Origin: Hirsutella rhossiliensis | Taxonomy: Eukaryota; Ascomycota; Sordariomycetes; Hypocreales; Ophiocordycipitaceae | Reading direction: 5' to 3' | Assembly (NCBI RefSeq): GCF_020360975.1 | Contig: NW_025408667.1 | Span: 10,726,001 to 10,790,000, forward strand | DNA length: 64,000 bases | Shown here: piece by piece, positions 19,574 to 30,080 of the stretch | Layout: every line of letters begins with the position of its first letter | How positions within the stretch are numbered: the first letter of the stretch is position 1 | The notes under the pieces: generated by a model | Seen by the model: the letters and a program-made list of their open reading frames with translations, nothing else | Told to the model about the DNA's origin: nothing | Database searches by the model: none | Position numbers and translations under genes: made by a program

Positions 19574-21520
19574 CCCGTGCCACGCCCCACTTTATTGGCC
19601 CTCGAAAAACTCGCACCAGCTAAAGCTGGTGCTGACTACCAAACTTTGAACACCACCAAAAGTTGAACGCTTTGGCACCTACTGGCTTCAATCATCGTTT
19701 TCGCGCCGCACACGACCTCTCAAATCTAGCCAACTATGGAATCACGTCTGGAAGAAGCTGTTCAATATGCTAGGGGATTTTCCTCAGAACTCAATTCGCT
19801 CTGTGGCCAAGAAATATGAGGTGGCACACACAACACTGAGATATCGCCTCAAGAGGTCAGATCACAAATCCTCGCGTATCGCGCACAACAGAAAGCTTTC
19901 GGTTGCAGATGAGGGTGCCGTCTGTAGATATGTCGATCGCCTTGATGCTGTCAACCTTGCTGTGCGACCCGAGTTCATTGTGGATGCCCGCGAATGCAAT
20001 CCTTCGTGCCAAAGCCCCTGCAGCCAAATCGGGCGACCCGCCTACTGTTGGCGTTCACTGGGTCACACGATTCATCCAGCGCCACGGGTACTGCAAGCAG
20101 CGCCAGAAGACCTTGAGCGCCGAAAGAGTAGCATCCGAGGACTTGCAACGGGTCGTGGAGTATTTTTAGCGGCTGCAGAGGATTCTTGAACGAGAAGGTA
20201 TCCAACCCGATGATATCTGGAATATGGATGAAACCGGCTTTCGAGTCGGGGTGGGGAAAGATCAACTCATCGTCACAAAGCGAAAGAGGTCTCACTACTT
20301 CAGTGTCCCCGAGAATCGGGAGTCAGCAACTCTCATTGAGGCAATCTCCGCCGCCGGGCGCTTTACCCTGCTTTCATAATTCTCGCCGGTCAGAACCACA
20401 TGGCGAGCTGGTATCATCAACAGGAGCTCGACCCAGAGACTGTCATTCGACCTACTCCCAGTGGATACACGAACGATGAGATCAGTCTCGACTGGGTGCA
20501 ACACTTTGACAAGCACACTAACGGGTGCCGAAAAGGGAGGAAACGTCTTCTCATCTTGGACCGGCATGGGTCGCACCATACGAAGGAGTTCATTGAGTAC
20601 TGTGATGCCCATGGCATCATTCCCTTCGGCTTGCCCCCAAACCTGACACATCTACTGCAGCCACTAGATGTGGTGGTGTTCCAGCCGTTGAAGCACTACC
20701 ACGCCAAAGCGCTGGACCTCATGGTCCGTGACGGGTTGGTCAACATCACAAAGGTTGAGTTCCTCGGCTGCATCCAAGAAGTCCGAAAGAAAGCATTCAG
20801 AGCAAGCACTATCCGCTCTGCTTTCAAGAAAACAGGAATCTGGCCATTCTATCCCCAGCCAGTGCTGGATCTTATAAGTAGTAGGATGGTGACGTCAAAA
20901 ACGCCTACTCCGCCGCCTTCTGGGCCAGAATCTTCACCATTCAGCACGCCTTTGACAGTCCGACAAGTCAACAAGGTTGCCAGGGTCATAGAGAACGGAT
21001 TGGGTGAAGTCAACGAAATTAGCGGATCTGGCTCACAATATGAGCCGATTCATCCAGGGCTCTCTGAGCAACGTTGCCGAACTCCTGCAGACGAAAAAGG
21101 ACCTAGGAAGGACTAGATACGCAGAGAAAATAGCCAAACAGCGGAGGGCCATGAAGAACAAGGTTCTGCAGTCGGGAGGGGTACTTACAGTCCAGGAAGG
21201 CCGTGCAATGGTCCGGCGTAAGGAAGAAGACGAAGTTACCAAGGCGAGGAGGTGATCGCCAGGATGGAAGCGAAGGCCAAGAACGCACTTAAGCGTTGGT
21301 TTAATGAGGCCGCAAAGACTGCAAGACAATGGAGGCCATTGGAAAGCTTGACAGGGCTGAGATTTACGAAAGTGGTCGCGAAGTGCGGCTGCTGAAGCGC
21401 TTCTAATGTCGGTGGTAGGGCAAGTGTTCAACTTTTGGTGGTGTTCAAAGTTTGGTAGTCAGCACCAGCTTTAGCTGGTGCGAGTTTTTCGAGGGCCAAT
21501 AAAGTGGGGCGTGGCACGGG
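19574..21520 (+). mobile_element. Fot-like (pogo) transposon, copy 1, nested
   Basis: Inverted repeats of 95 bp (19574-19668 and 21426-21520) start CCCGTGCCACGCCCC and are flanked by TA (19572-19573 and 21521-21522). Each arm contains an internal hairpin (CACCAGCTAAAGCTGGTG). It is nested in the left part of the integrase-type element. Copy 2, nearly identical, is at 42174-44116. Confidence 0.93.
19736..21406 (+). pseudogene. Fot-like transposase, frameshifted (copy 1)
   Basis: The start MESRLEEAVQYA is followed by a frameshift in a G run (near 19772), a shared in-frame stop near 20167, and further one-base shifts. Still readable are an N-terminal helix-turn-helix (HTTLRYRLK), CENP-B-type DNA-binding region, WNMDETGFRVGVGK (catalytic Asp 1), LILDRHGSHHT (Asp 2) and THLLQPLDVVVFQPLKHYHAKALD (Asp 3). 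All three catalytic acidic residues survive, but the frame is broken. Most differences from copy 2 are gains or losses of one base in homopolymer runs. Confidence 0.88.
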
Positions 21521-22249
21521 TACTTCGAGTCGGCATGAAAAATGTATTGCGGACTAGCAGCGGGACCGCGCGTTAATCTTCTGGAGTCCACGTGACAGTA
21601 GAAGCAGCGTAGACGAGGCGTCTATTACTGGCTGGCACATAGATGCTCACAATGTAATACTCGGGGCCCAGACTTGACCAAGTGACTGATTATTTTCGGG
21701 CAGATCTGAACGAGCGACCCGTCCTTTTTTTTTTTTTTACCAAACAGTTCTCGTTTCCCATTGTCATGGAATCGGACAGCGACCGCCGACCGCGAAGACG
21801 AACAGAGCGGAGTCGCCCAGCTTCCTACCCTAGATGCAGTGCTCCAAACCAAGCAAATGCCTACGCTGTACAGACGAAAAATGCAAGCCCAATTAATGGC
21901 AACCCGGAATTGTCAAGATGTTTTTCCAGCCTAATGATCTCCAGTCGGGGTTGAGTCGAAATCTCGACCGCCATGCCCATAGCCAGCTTCCTCTGTATGT
22001 AGGCTTTGTTGCATTGTCCTTGCCATTCTGGCGATGAGCAAACGCCCCAGGACAGCGAGAAGCCACCGCAGCTATTTCGTTGCGGATTAGCAGCGGACTA
22101 GCACAATCACCTGCTGAACTGAGCCTAGCGTTCTTCATCTCATAGCAGAAGACAACTTCGCTTTGTTTGACATATATTAAGGCTCATCTTAAGAGAAGTT
22201 CGCTCTCCTCCCTTCCTGTCACAGTCTCTGCTCTCTTTATTCAAGCAAA

Positions 22250-23539
22250 ATGAGCCATCCAGACATTCCTCATGAGCATCTCTATTGCATCCAAGCCGGA
22301 AAGAAACACTATGACCTCTTCACCACCGTATATGTCGGCGCGAACTATTGCGGCCGGTGCGGCTTGGCCAACCCCTTTCGATCCCAGCGTCGGGCCAGGT
22401 CAAAATCTCCAGCATTCCCAGGCCCACATGACGAGGTGGTCGAGGTAGAGGACTCTCCACCGCGACCAGCCAGCCCAGCAAGTCGGCTGCTGCGTGATAG
22501 ACCGAAACCAGTATCATCTATCGGCATTGGACGCGCCCAACTACTTCCCAACGAAGTGTCTGCCCCTGGGGTGGCGAACACGCGAGCACGCATACCGCCG
22601 TCCCAGGTATCGAGCGACCATCAGTTCATGACTGTGGCATCAGCGGCCAGTCGCGCTATCCAGGACTCCAGAGGCAGCACCAGACAGCCTGCGAAGCATC
22701 GTACTGGCTATCAATGGGTCCATATTAGCCTCCTGCTAGTCAGCTTAGAGGCCAGGTGCTTCAACGGACTCTCAGTCGAGGTCCCTGAGACGGTGCTGCC
22801 TCTTAAGGATACGGTGATCAAGTTTTCCCAGGCAGATCTGCTTACTTGGCCCTCATTTACTGAAACACTGTTTGATCACCTCCGTCCGCTTCCGCCCACG
22901 ATCGACCCTGCCAACAAAGACCTCTGGGCTCTTTCTTATGCTTCAGCCTTCTCGGGTAAAAAGATCGTTACCATTTCCAATACCGGCAAGTACACGACGC
23001 CGTCGAGCATGCTCGCATCGGGGCACTTTTCGAATAACCAAGCAGGGCAGTTGAAGGTGCTAGTCGTCCTGACATCGAGAGAAGTGGTTGATCGGCAGGA
23101 GCCGATCACGCCGCTGAGGTCAGACGAATACTCGACGCTGGTCAAGGAAGACCAGAAGCGGAAGGCCAAGCAAGAGGGCACTAACTCATCCTCAAGGCGC
23201 CAAAAGCGTGTCAAGCAAGAACCGCAGGTCAAGCAAGAAAAGAGCACCTCGGAGACAAGTCAGGCCAGCCAGGAGATACACGTCAAACCGATCAAACAGG
23301 AAGAATCCGTTCCAACCCCCTCCTATCAAAGCCCGAAACGCAACGAGACGGAGGATGCTGCCAAAGACATTGTTGGACACGGAAGAGTGGTAGATCTAAG
23401 TGGAGTGGACGATACACGCTGCGATCTAGTGTTTGCCATGTCTGATGCGAAGGGAAGCGAGGGCGGGCTCGACGAAGAAGACGAAGTTGACGAAGAAGAT
23501 CGTGACGAAGTGGCTCGTTTTGTTCCAGAGTTCGTATGA
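22250..23539 (+). CDS. Transposon-borne hypothetical protein (429 aa)
   Basis: A single open frame from ATG at 22250, preceded by a TATA-like CATATATTAA near 22170. The N-terminus has a Cys-rich YCGRCGLANPF motif, the middle is moderately conserved-looking, and the C-terminal third is low-complexity: Lys/Gln/Glu-rich repeats of the form VKQEP..VKQEKS..IKQEE, then an acidic DEEDEVDEEDRDEVARF tail. I do not recognise the family. It lies inside the 19501-26873 element, convergent with the transposase, and is probably an accessory protein of it. Charged tails of this sort often mediate protein or chromatin interaction; that is only suggestion. Confidence 0.7.
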   Translation: MSHPDIPHEHLYCIQAGKKHYDLFTTVYVGANYCGRCGLANPFRSQRRARSKSPAFPGPHDEVVEVEDSPPRPASPASRLLRDRPKPVSSIGIGRAQLLPNEVSAPGVANTRARIPPSQVSSDHQFMTVASAASRAIQDSRGSTRQPAKHRTGYQWVHISLLLVSLEARCFNGLSVEVPETVLPLKDTVIKFSQADLLTWPSFTETLFDHLRPLPPTIDPANKDLWALSYASAFSGKKIVTISNTGKYTTPSSMLASGHFSNNQAGQLKVLVVLTSREVVDRQEPITPLRSDEYSTLVKEDQKRKAKQEGTNSSSRRQKRVKQEPQVKQEKSTSETSQASQEIHVKPIKQEESVPTPSYQSPKRNETEDAAKDIVGHGRVVDLSGVDDTRCDLVFAMSDAKGSEGGLDEEDEVDEEDRDEVARFVPEFV

Positions 23540-23912
23540 CACCACCCCACCGCTTCATTGGGCGGAGCACTAACTCCAGCAGATAAACCCGGAATTGACT
23601 CTTCGAAACGATGGGGAAGCCCAAAAAAGATTGTCTGACACTGATGCTGCTAGAGCCCTTCCACCGGCACACTCTACACGGTTCAGAGGCACAAAAACCC
23701 CGACAACGTTTGCAATTCGATATAAGAAACGAAAGGGTTGACTACTCCAGCTCTATATTTGAACCGTCGCTTTCCTCCCCGTCGTCACTTACTCCCTCAA
23801 TGTCATGTCCTTCCTCGTCTTCAAATCCCAGTTCCACAAGTGGTTGCTCTGCTGGTTCCCCATCTCCAAGCTCTCCTTCTCGAGCTTGATTTGCCCGTTC
23901 GAGTAATGCTTG

Positions 23913-25466
23913 CTATATGCATTTAGATTGGTTTCCTCGCAGACGGGAGGTTCTTACATATTCGGCAACGCCCCCAGTTGGCGCTTTGCGGTATGCTAGT
24001 ATCGGTTGCCGACCACTTTCGATGTGCTGAATGATCCTATCCCGGAGACCAAGATAGAAACGCCTGAAGGGTCGCAACTTGTCCGGCTCCTGGCGAGTTC
24101 CAAGAGCTACCTGATCGTAGCCCATTCCACGGAGAACTTGGACACACCAATCTTTTGTCTCCGGCTCCAGACACGTGCTGACGTCAATATCCGCCAATGG
24201 TCGTTCCATTTCACGTAGGACTGACCGATCAATCGGGATACCCCAGTTGCATGCCTTGTCCGGGTCGGGGTAATGGTAGTTCATCCAGGGCTGGCCGTGG
24301 ACCACGTGAGGACGATTCTTCTGAAGGCGTATTCGATGAAGATTCCACGCCTCCACAAAGTCGAACAGCTCTTGACGTAGTACATCTTCGAACACGCCGT
24401 AGATGGCAATCTGATCTTCTAGCATGTCGCCATCGAAGTCCCCGTCCCTGGCTAGCTCCCCAAAGTAGTCTACCCACTGCCGGGAGGAGACATGAAGCAT
24501 ACGCTCCCACCAACTCTCAATCTTAACGTTTTTCGTACTTGGAGCTGCCTTGTACGAGTCCTTTAATCTCCTGCCTTGTTGAAAAAATTGCCCATGCCAT
24601 CCGACTTGTCCGTCTGTGGTCAATACAAAGTTCCAATGGGCTGCCGCGACCAGAGGCGTTTCGCTACCCCTGTCGGCCTGCACATACCATGGCCGGAAGC
24701 CATAGGCATCACATGCCGCGAGGTACTGCTTCAGCACGCTCAAGGCAGTTGAAGCAGAGTGGCCGACGTAGAACCAGATAATGTTGCGCGAGTAGGCGTC
24801 GATGGCTGCGTATATCTCGAATCCATACGCCTTGAGCTTGTCATGGCCATCAATGCACCACTGGTAGTTTGGCCCTGGGACAAGAAACTGTCCTTTCTTT
24901 CTCCGAAACATTCTTTTCCTGAGCTCGACTTCGTTTGGGAACATGATTTTGTACATGGCAAAGAGGGGGTCTCTTGGTACCCAGAGCTGCTTTTGCTGAC
25001 GTAGATACGGCTGGAGAAGGCTTTTGCCATATCCCGAAATGGCATTGGACCGTTGCGTCATTTCGATGATGGCTTGCTCTGTCTTTTCCAACAACGCAAG
25101 TCTTTCTTCGTCGCTATTGAGCCTGCGTAGCCAGCGGCGGTCCGGGTGAAGCCTAATGCGCTTTAGGCCTTCTTTCGTGATGGGCCAACCTTGTCTCTGT
25201 AGAACGCTGAGCGTTTGCTTCTCCGTCAGCCCAACGCGAAATATAAGGTCGCGAGTGGCCTCTATCAACTCCGGAGTCTCTCTGGTTCGGACTTGCTGGC
25301 GTGGGAGATCCCACTTGGCGACTCGGCGAGAGATTGTACTCGGATCGACGGCGACATGGTAACGCTTCCGAAGCTTGTACCTGATCCTGCTTCGCGAGAC
25401 ACCGTTAAGGTAAAGGAAGGCGACATAGTCACGGTATTGGTCGATCGGGCTGGGCGGCCGCGCCAT
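23913..25466 (-). CDS. Integrase-core (rve-like) DDE transposase
   Basis: A 517-residue intronless ORF. The first 120 residues look like two helix-turn-helix units (GVSRSRIRYKLRKRY, DPSTISRRVAKW). The catalytic core reads WCIDGHDKLKAYGFEIYAAID (Asp 1), YVQADRGSETPL (Asp 2) and KNVKIESWWERM (Glu), which fits an integrase-like D-D-E fold of the kind in eukaryotic rve/IS3-like transposases. All three acidic residues are present and the frame is intact, so it could be active. It is the likely transposase of the 19501-26873 element. I cannot choose between named superfamilies without searching. Confidence 0.82.
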   Translation of the reverse strand: MARPPSPIDQYRDYVAFLYLNGVSRSRIRYKLRKRYHVAVDPSTISRRVAKWDLPRQQVRTRETPELIEATRDLIFRVGLTEKQTLSVLQRQGWPITKEGLKRIRLHPDRRWLRRLNSDEERLALLEKTEQAIIEMTQRSNAISGYGKSLLQPYLRQQKQLWVPRDPLFAMYKIMFPNEVELRKRMFRRKKGQFLVPGPNYQWCIDGHDKLKAYGFEIYAAIDAYSRNIIWFYVGHSASTALSVLKQYLAACDAYGFRPWYVQADRGSETPLVAAAHWNFVLTTDGQVGWHGQFFQQGRRLKDSYKAAPSTKNVKIESWWERMLHVSSRQWVDYFGELARDGDFDGDMLEDQIAIYGVFEDVLRQELFDFVEAWNLHRIRLQKNRPHVVHGQPWMNYHYPDPDKACNWGIPIDRSVLREMERPLADIDVSTCLEPETKDWCVQVLRGMGYDQVALGTRQEPDKLRPFRRFYLGLRDRIIQHIESGRQPILAYRKAPTGGVAEYVRTSRLRGNQSKCI

Positions 25467-25775
25467 TTGTGCCAGCGGTTGTCGAAGGCATGCGCATGCT
25501 TCTCGGTTTTCATGCCATGAAGGACAGAGCGGCGTATTTGCTAGATGGCTCGCCGCAAAGCCCCGCTGCTGTGCTGACGCTGCCCCGCAGCGGCCTAGCG
25601 CAGGGGCTATTGGTGGAACGGCACCGAGCTCTCATTCGGGAAGGTACTACAGAGTCATCTTCACCCTTCGGCAGTGCCGCAAATATTTACAGAACGAAGG
25701 TTCGTTTCAAATTTAGTTCATTGTCTCCTCCTGCATCTTAATTAATATCGGTAGCTACTGGTTGTCAACGTTGTC

Positions 25776-26619
25776 ATGTCCACAGCAGATTCCGTCACCA
25801 TGGTCGAAACGGCAGCTGCTGGCGCGACGAAGGCGAGTTCGTCGAGGAAGCGCAAGGGGTTGATCCGACCCAGCGCCCGCAATTCCATAGGGGAAAATAC
25901 TGTGAGATCTGGCCACCCATTTTCTGATGGACAGACAGCAGCTCACAAGGTAATTTGAGAAGAAGAAGAAGCAAACGAAGAAGGCACCTCCCGTCGGCTC
26001 GGTGCGTGACTTTCCATGTCGCCCCTGCGTCACGCGCGCCACCAAGGCCCCCGGCCATGAATGTGTCTCCCAGGATAGTACGTTGGGTTGCTTCAGAAGT
26101 ATACGCCTGTTACGCTGACGCAACATGGAATAGATACTGGTGCTGCCTGTTGGGACTGCGCAAAGAACGGCCACACATGCAAGCCGGTAAGCGTCTCTGC
26201 TTGCTTAGGGCGACGAGTCGTTAATTAAGCTGAATCCTTAGGTTCCTGTTGATGCTTTGGGTGCTGTTCGTGCCTTTTGGGAGCTGAATCGGCTGCTCAA
26301 GCGTGCAAATGCCGATCCAGATGATGCCTGGCGTACTGCTGCACAGCGAGCAGCACAACAACTACGAGCTTGCGGAAGTGGTGTGGCTCTTCCTGCAGCT
26401 GTAGGTCCAGCTCCCGCTATGGCTTCATTTGGCGAGATACTTGAGAAGAGCCACGAGGAACGAAAGATCATCGCGCTGGAGACCATTGCCGAGGCTGCTC
26501 GGCTCTGGATTGTGAGCGGGATCAAGTCGTCAGATATGTTTCCACTGCTGACTCCCTGCTCAGCAGCTCCATCAACCGGACGAGGAAGAAATAGAGGATG
26601 GTCAGGAGGAGGTGAATAA
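25776..26619 (+). CDS. Small Cys-rich (zinc-cluster-like) transposon gene, multi-exon
   Basis: The gene starts at ATG 25776. Downstream coding blocks are joined by likely introns: about 26080-26133 (GTACGTTGG to GGAATAG) and about 26187-26241 (GTAAGCGTC to TCCTTAG). Blocks read DFPCRPCVTRATKAPGHECV, then GAACWDCAKNGHTCKP, giving paired CxxC-type clusters like fungal zinc-binuclear proteins, then a helical region (VDALGAVRAFWELNRLLKRA) to a stop at 26619. The first intron (near 25905-25970) is unclear. Possibly a DNA-binding cofactor or regulator of the transposon. Confidence 0.5.
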
Positions 26620-26873
26620 TTGAGCGTTGATGTTGCCCGCAGCCCAATTCGACCGCCACGATGGCGGCAGATGTCTGTAGGACGTGATAGAAATACGCGC
26701 TGCTGGTCCGCTGCGTCCCCGCCGCTGTAATTGCACCTACAGCTACGTGATAAAAATCCAAGAGATGAATGCTGAAGTACTTGGAGCAATGTACTGCGGG
26801 GCTGGATCTCCATGCCGCTAACCTATTTCGATATTGAGGTCACTGATTTTGGGGTTTTGCAACAGTCATCCCT

Positions 26874-28090
26874 ATAGCCTGCCGTAGTGGACCTCCACCG
26901 CTCCGTGTTGTCGCGCCACAGATTGAAACTCGAGAAAGACATCTTGCGAGGAGTCGCTCGGCGTGCCCCGCAAGCACCTTGCGGTCGCGAGGTTGTCGAG
27001 ACAGACAAAGATGCGGTCAGTTTCTGGGTGGCTCAACGCAGCCTTCAATCCCTCAAGCGCACCTCTCGCCTCCGCGTCGAAAACCTCAGCTGGTCCAAGA
27101 CGGCCTTTGCCGCTCAAGACTGTGGATCCGTCCCGATGAACAGCATAGCCATATCCGACTTGGCCTTCGGCAGAACGAGAACCGTCGGAATAGACGACAA
27201 GAGTTCGGGGCGATAGTGCCTGAAGCCAGTTGCGAAATTTCTTCGCCGTCTCATTTTTCGATGCACTCTGCGGAGGCGCAGTCCGCTCTTCGGCAAGTCC
27301 GCGCTGCAGTAAAGCAGGTCTCCGGCAGCTCGATAGCATTTCGTCGGCGCGCCGCAATCTGGTCCGGAAGGGCTGTGGCGGTTTTTGGTACTTCAGTTTG
27401 ATAAGTTTGTGTACGGTCACGGCGGGAGCTTTTGGTCGCGACGTGCGCTGAACGAGCGAATGAGCTTCGTCGAGCGCTTTCAGGCGCGCAGCAAAGGCCA
27501 TCCGACGAGCTTCGAGGAGCAGAGGAACGGGCGGTATGCCTGCCTCCCTGTGCAATAAATTCGTCGGTGTCGTCCTCCACACCGGCAGAATGGCCCGAAG
27601 AGACGTGTAGAGTGCCTTGCTCATCTTCTTGACGAGGTTGCTAATCCCAGAAGGCCCCTCTCTGGAGGGCTTCGTCCAGCGCGGGCACGTCGGACCAGGA
27701 TGTTGCGATTGAACTTACTTCTATTCAATTCTGTCTGACAGCTCTCAATATATATATACATAGTGGCACGTCCGTGCCACTATCCAGTGACTCACCACTT
27801 GTAAGTGCTGCCTAAACATGTCTTGGTCCATGTCTCATACCAAGCCAACACAGGAAACCAGGCCTCCGCCGCGTACAGTAGCACGGGGATGACGCAAGCG
27901 CAGACGGCTCGCCGCACAGCGCTCGGCAGAGGCCCATGCTTAGTATTTGTCAGTCTCCTGAGATGGAAGGCTACAGCTTGCGCCCTGGCCGTCCATTTCT
28001 CGACGTGAGTCTTGAAAGAGAGTGTGCTGTCGAGCCAGACGCCGAGCCAGCGCACTAGCCGGTTAAGCTGCTCAAGTCCCTCTCCATCTG
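26874..28090 (-). pseudogene. LINE 2, RT C-terminus to RNase H (5'-truncated)
   Basis: On the minus strand, 28090-27792 reads LVRWLGVWLDSTLSFKTH, the block after the RT active site. A non-LINE insert of about 150 bp (near 27640-27790) contains the hairpin AGTGGCACGTCCGTGCCACT and a TA-repeat. Coding resumes at 27640 (KKMSKALYTSLRAILPVWRTTP), with RNase H blocks YSDGSRSAEGQVGYGY and VFDAEARGALEGL up to HYGRL at 26874, where the integrase-type element cuts it. The 5' half of the LINE is absent, as in typical 5'-truncated insertions. Confidence 0.85.
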
Positions 28091-30080
28091 CAATATTGTG
28101 AGTAAGCAGGCTTGTATTACCTTTTCAGTCACGTGATACTCCACTTGAGTCCATCAAGGGCGGCGCCACGGCTAGAGCCCACTCGATCGCTCGGAAGCAT
28201 GCGTTCCGGGTTCTCCGAGGATGTATCTGAGGGCCAAATTTTCTGGAAGCTTCTAAGCCCCGCCATCTCACCTCTTGATCACACCCACACAACCCCACGA
28301 GCCAATACCTGGCAGTGTTGACATCTCGGGAGTCGTTGTCTTTTGTGTCGTTTCTCCGGCAGACATACACAGTACTTTATGGCATCGTTACTACTAACAG
28401 CAAGTGTTGACATTGAACTACGAACAGGACTAGGCTACAGAAGTCCAGGCTCTTCGCATGAATTGCAAACGCGGGCGACCGACCGGCGGCCGGCACGAAG
28501 AAGTAGCAACGGTGCCTCACAGCACCCAACCAGCGGATCAATGGTGGCAGTTAAGAGCTCGCCGACGAGGCTACGAGGCCATTATTTGCTCGATGCTTTG
28601 AGAGAAGCCATGTTCAACCGCATGAATCGCTCGAACATCTCCGCCATGGGTGCCATTGTCTTGTTTAGGACCTGCTGCGCCTCACCCATGTCGACCATCA
28701 TGGCTTCCAACCGTTGCAGCCGCTGCTCGGTCGCACCCGAATGGCTAGGCGATTCGTTCCGGCCTGCACTGAGGCCATGTTGCCTGCTCGGTGGTCGCTC
28801 TGAAGCCGATGATTCTCTTACTTGAGCGTCTCTGAGAGCCCTCCATCGTGTGGCGTCCTTCTCGACTTTGCCAGGGTTCACATAAGAGCTCTCAAACCCG
28901 GCTTGCCATGGTGGAGATATTCCATCCCTCCTGCACACCTTCTCTATGTGAGCTTTCGCACTCGTCGCTCCGAGGACCTTCCTCAAGCTTGTTGAAGTCA
29001 AGATATTGATGCCCTTCTTGTGGAACCTGACACAACAGTCTGCGGGTGGATCCCTGCTATTTGCCGCTAGATTCTTGCGTTGCGTTTGCGACTTCGTCAC
29101 CCAGAGCAGCTCATCGAAGTCACTCCTATCCTTACTAGACCACGCCGACTGCCCGTCGGCCAAGTTTTTGTGGTCAGCTGCGGCCTTGTACTTCCCCACC
29201 TCGAGAAGCCCAACCTCAGACACGCTGTCGGAGGAGACCAGATGTATCAAGAAGATTCCATGGCCAAGATGACTCCATCAGCTATGTCTATATGAGAGAG
29301 AGCTTTCCACTCCTTCCTGCAGTTAGACAGACATCATAAACAGATCATCCATTCACTCTTTCCCAGTCCGCATGTGCGGACAACAAGTGAGGAATTGGGG
29401 GTCGTGATTTCCTTTCCCCGTACCCATATATTTCTGTCTGGAGAGACGTTCGTTCAGAGAGAAGTCCATTCAAAGAGGAGCGACATTATTCCATGGAGAG
29501 GCGCAGGGAGAGAAGTGCAGGGCGACTGTTGCCGTGTCGCGTGTGTGATGTCCGTCGACAAGTAGCTTTTGCAATGAGGGGTCTCTGACCATACTGTTCT
29601 CTACGATCACTTTCTCAGTAATCCAGAGTAAGGCATCAACTGCCATTGCAGGCCCGTGCAAGATAGAGAGAGACTTGAAATGTGGACTGTCCGGCCAGTG
29701 GCAAAGTTGCGAGGCACAACGCTGCTCGGTGTGAGAGCCCGCGAGGAGGGCGCCGCTCCGAAACCCCACCGCGGCTGCCTTGTCGTACCCGCTTTTTGCA
29801 CCAGCTTGCACCTGTTCCTTAGCTGCCCCTCTTCCAGTGGCTGCAACACTCCTGGCTATTTGCCTTATGTCCTTTTCTGGCTCGTTGTGTCATCATTTTC
29901 GGCTGCTTGGCTGCACGGGCGGCCAAGCTCCGCATGCAAAGTACGTAACCCGCAGCAGGTATTTGGGGGCGCAGGCGGCCCCCTAACAGGTGCGGGGAGC
30001 TGTCGACCTCTGGCCCACCCTACGCCACCGGACAGGGCAGCAGCGGAAAGCAAAATCACTGCTGAACAATAGCTTCAAGC
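28091..30080. other. Intergenic region with one ATG-less ORF
   Basis: A minus-strand open frame (28582-29250, about 220 codons) has charged, amphipathic C-terminal residues (LQRLEAMMVDMGEAQQVL) but starts without an ATG and has no domain I recognise. It may be an exon of an undetected gene or a relic. Nothing else is supported in this stretch. Confidence 0.4.

Larger units (their letters stand above)
19501..26873. mobile_element. Integrase-type TIR transposon with three genes, inserted in LINE 2
   Basis: The ends share the inverted repeat GACTGTTGCAAAACCCC (19507-19523 and its complement at 26851-26867), with a further AGGG at the outer ends. It splits the LINE RNase H exactly between HYGRL and SPTVV; the junctions share ATAG, so the duplication is 2-4 bp and cannot be fixed exactly. 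Inside are a 429-residue gene (22250-23539), an integrase-like DDE transposase on the opposite strand (23913-25466), a small Cys-rich gene (25776-26619) and a nested Fot-like element (19574-21520). Without the nested copy it is about 5.4 kb. I do not recognise the family with certainty. Confidence 0.72.

Noticed and set aside
21682..21954. Short plus-strand ORF right of Fot copy 1 as a gene
   Set aside because: It crosses a long T run and has no domain; it lies in the transposon's non-coding subterminal region.
28582..29250. 220-codon minus-strand ORF as a gene
   Set aside because: No ATG at the 5' end and no recognisable domain; splicing to an upstream ATG gave no consistent frame.
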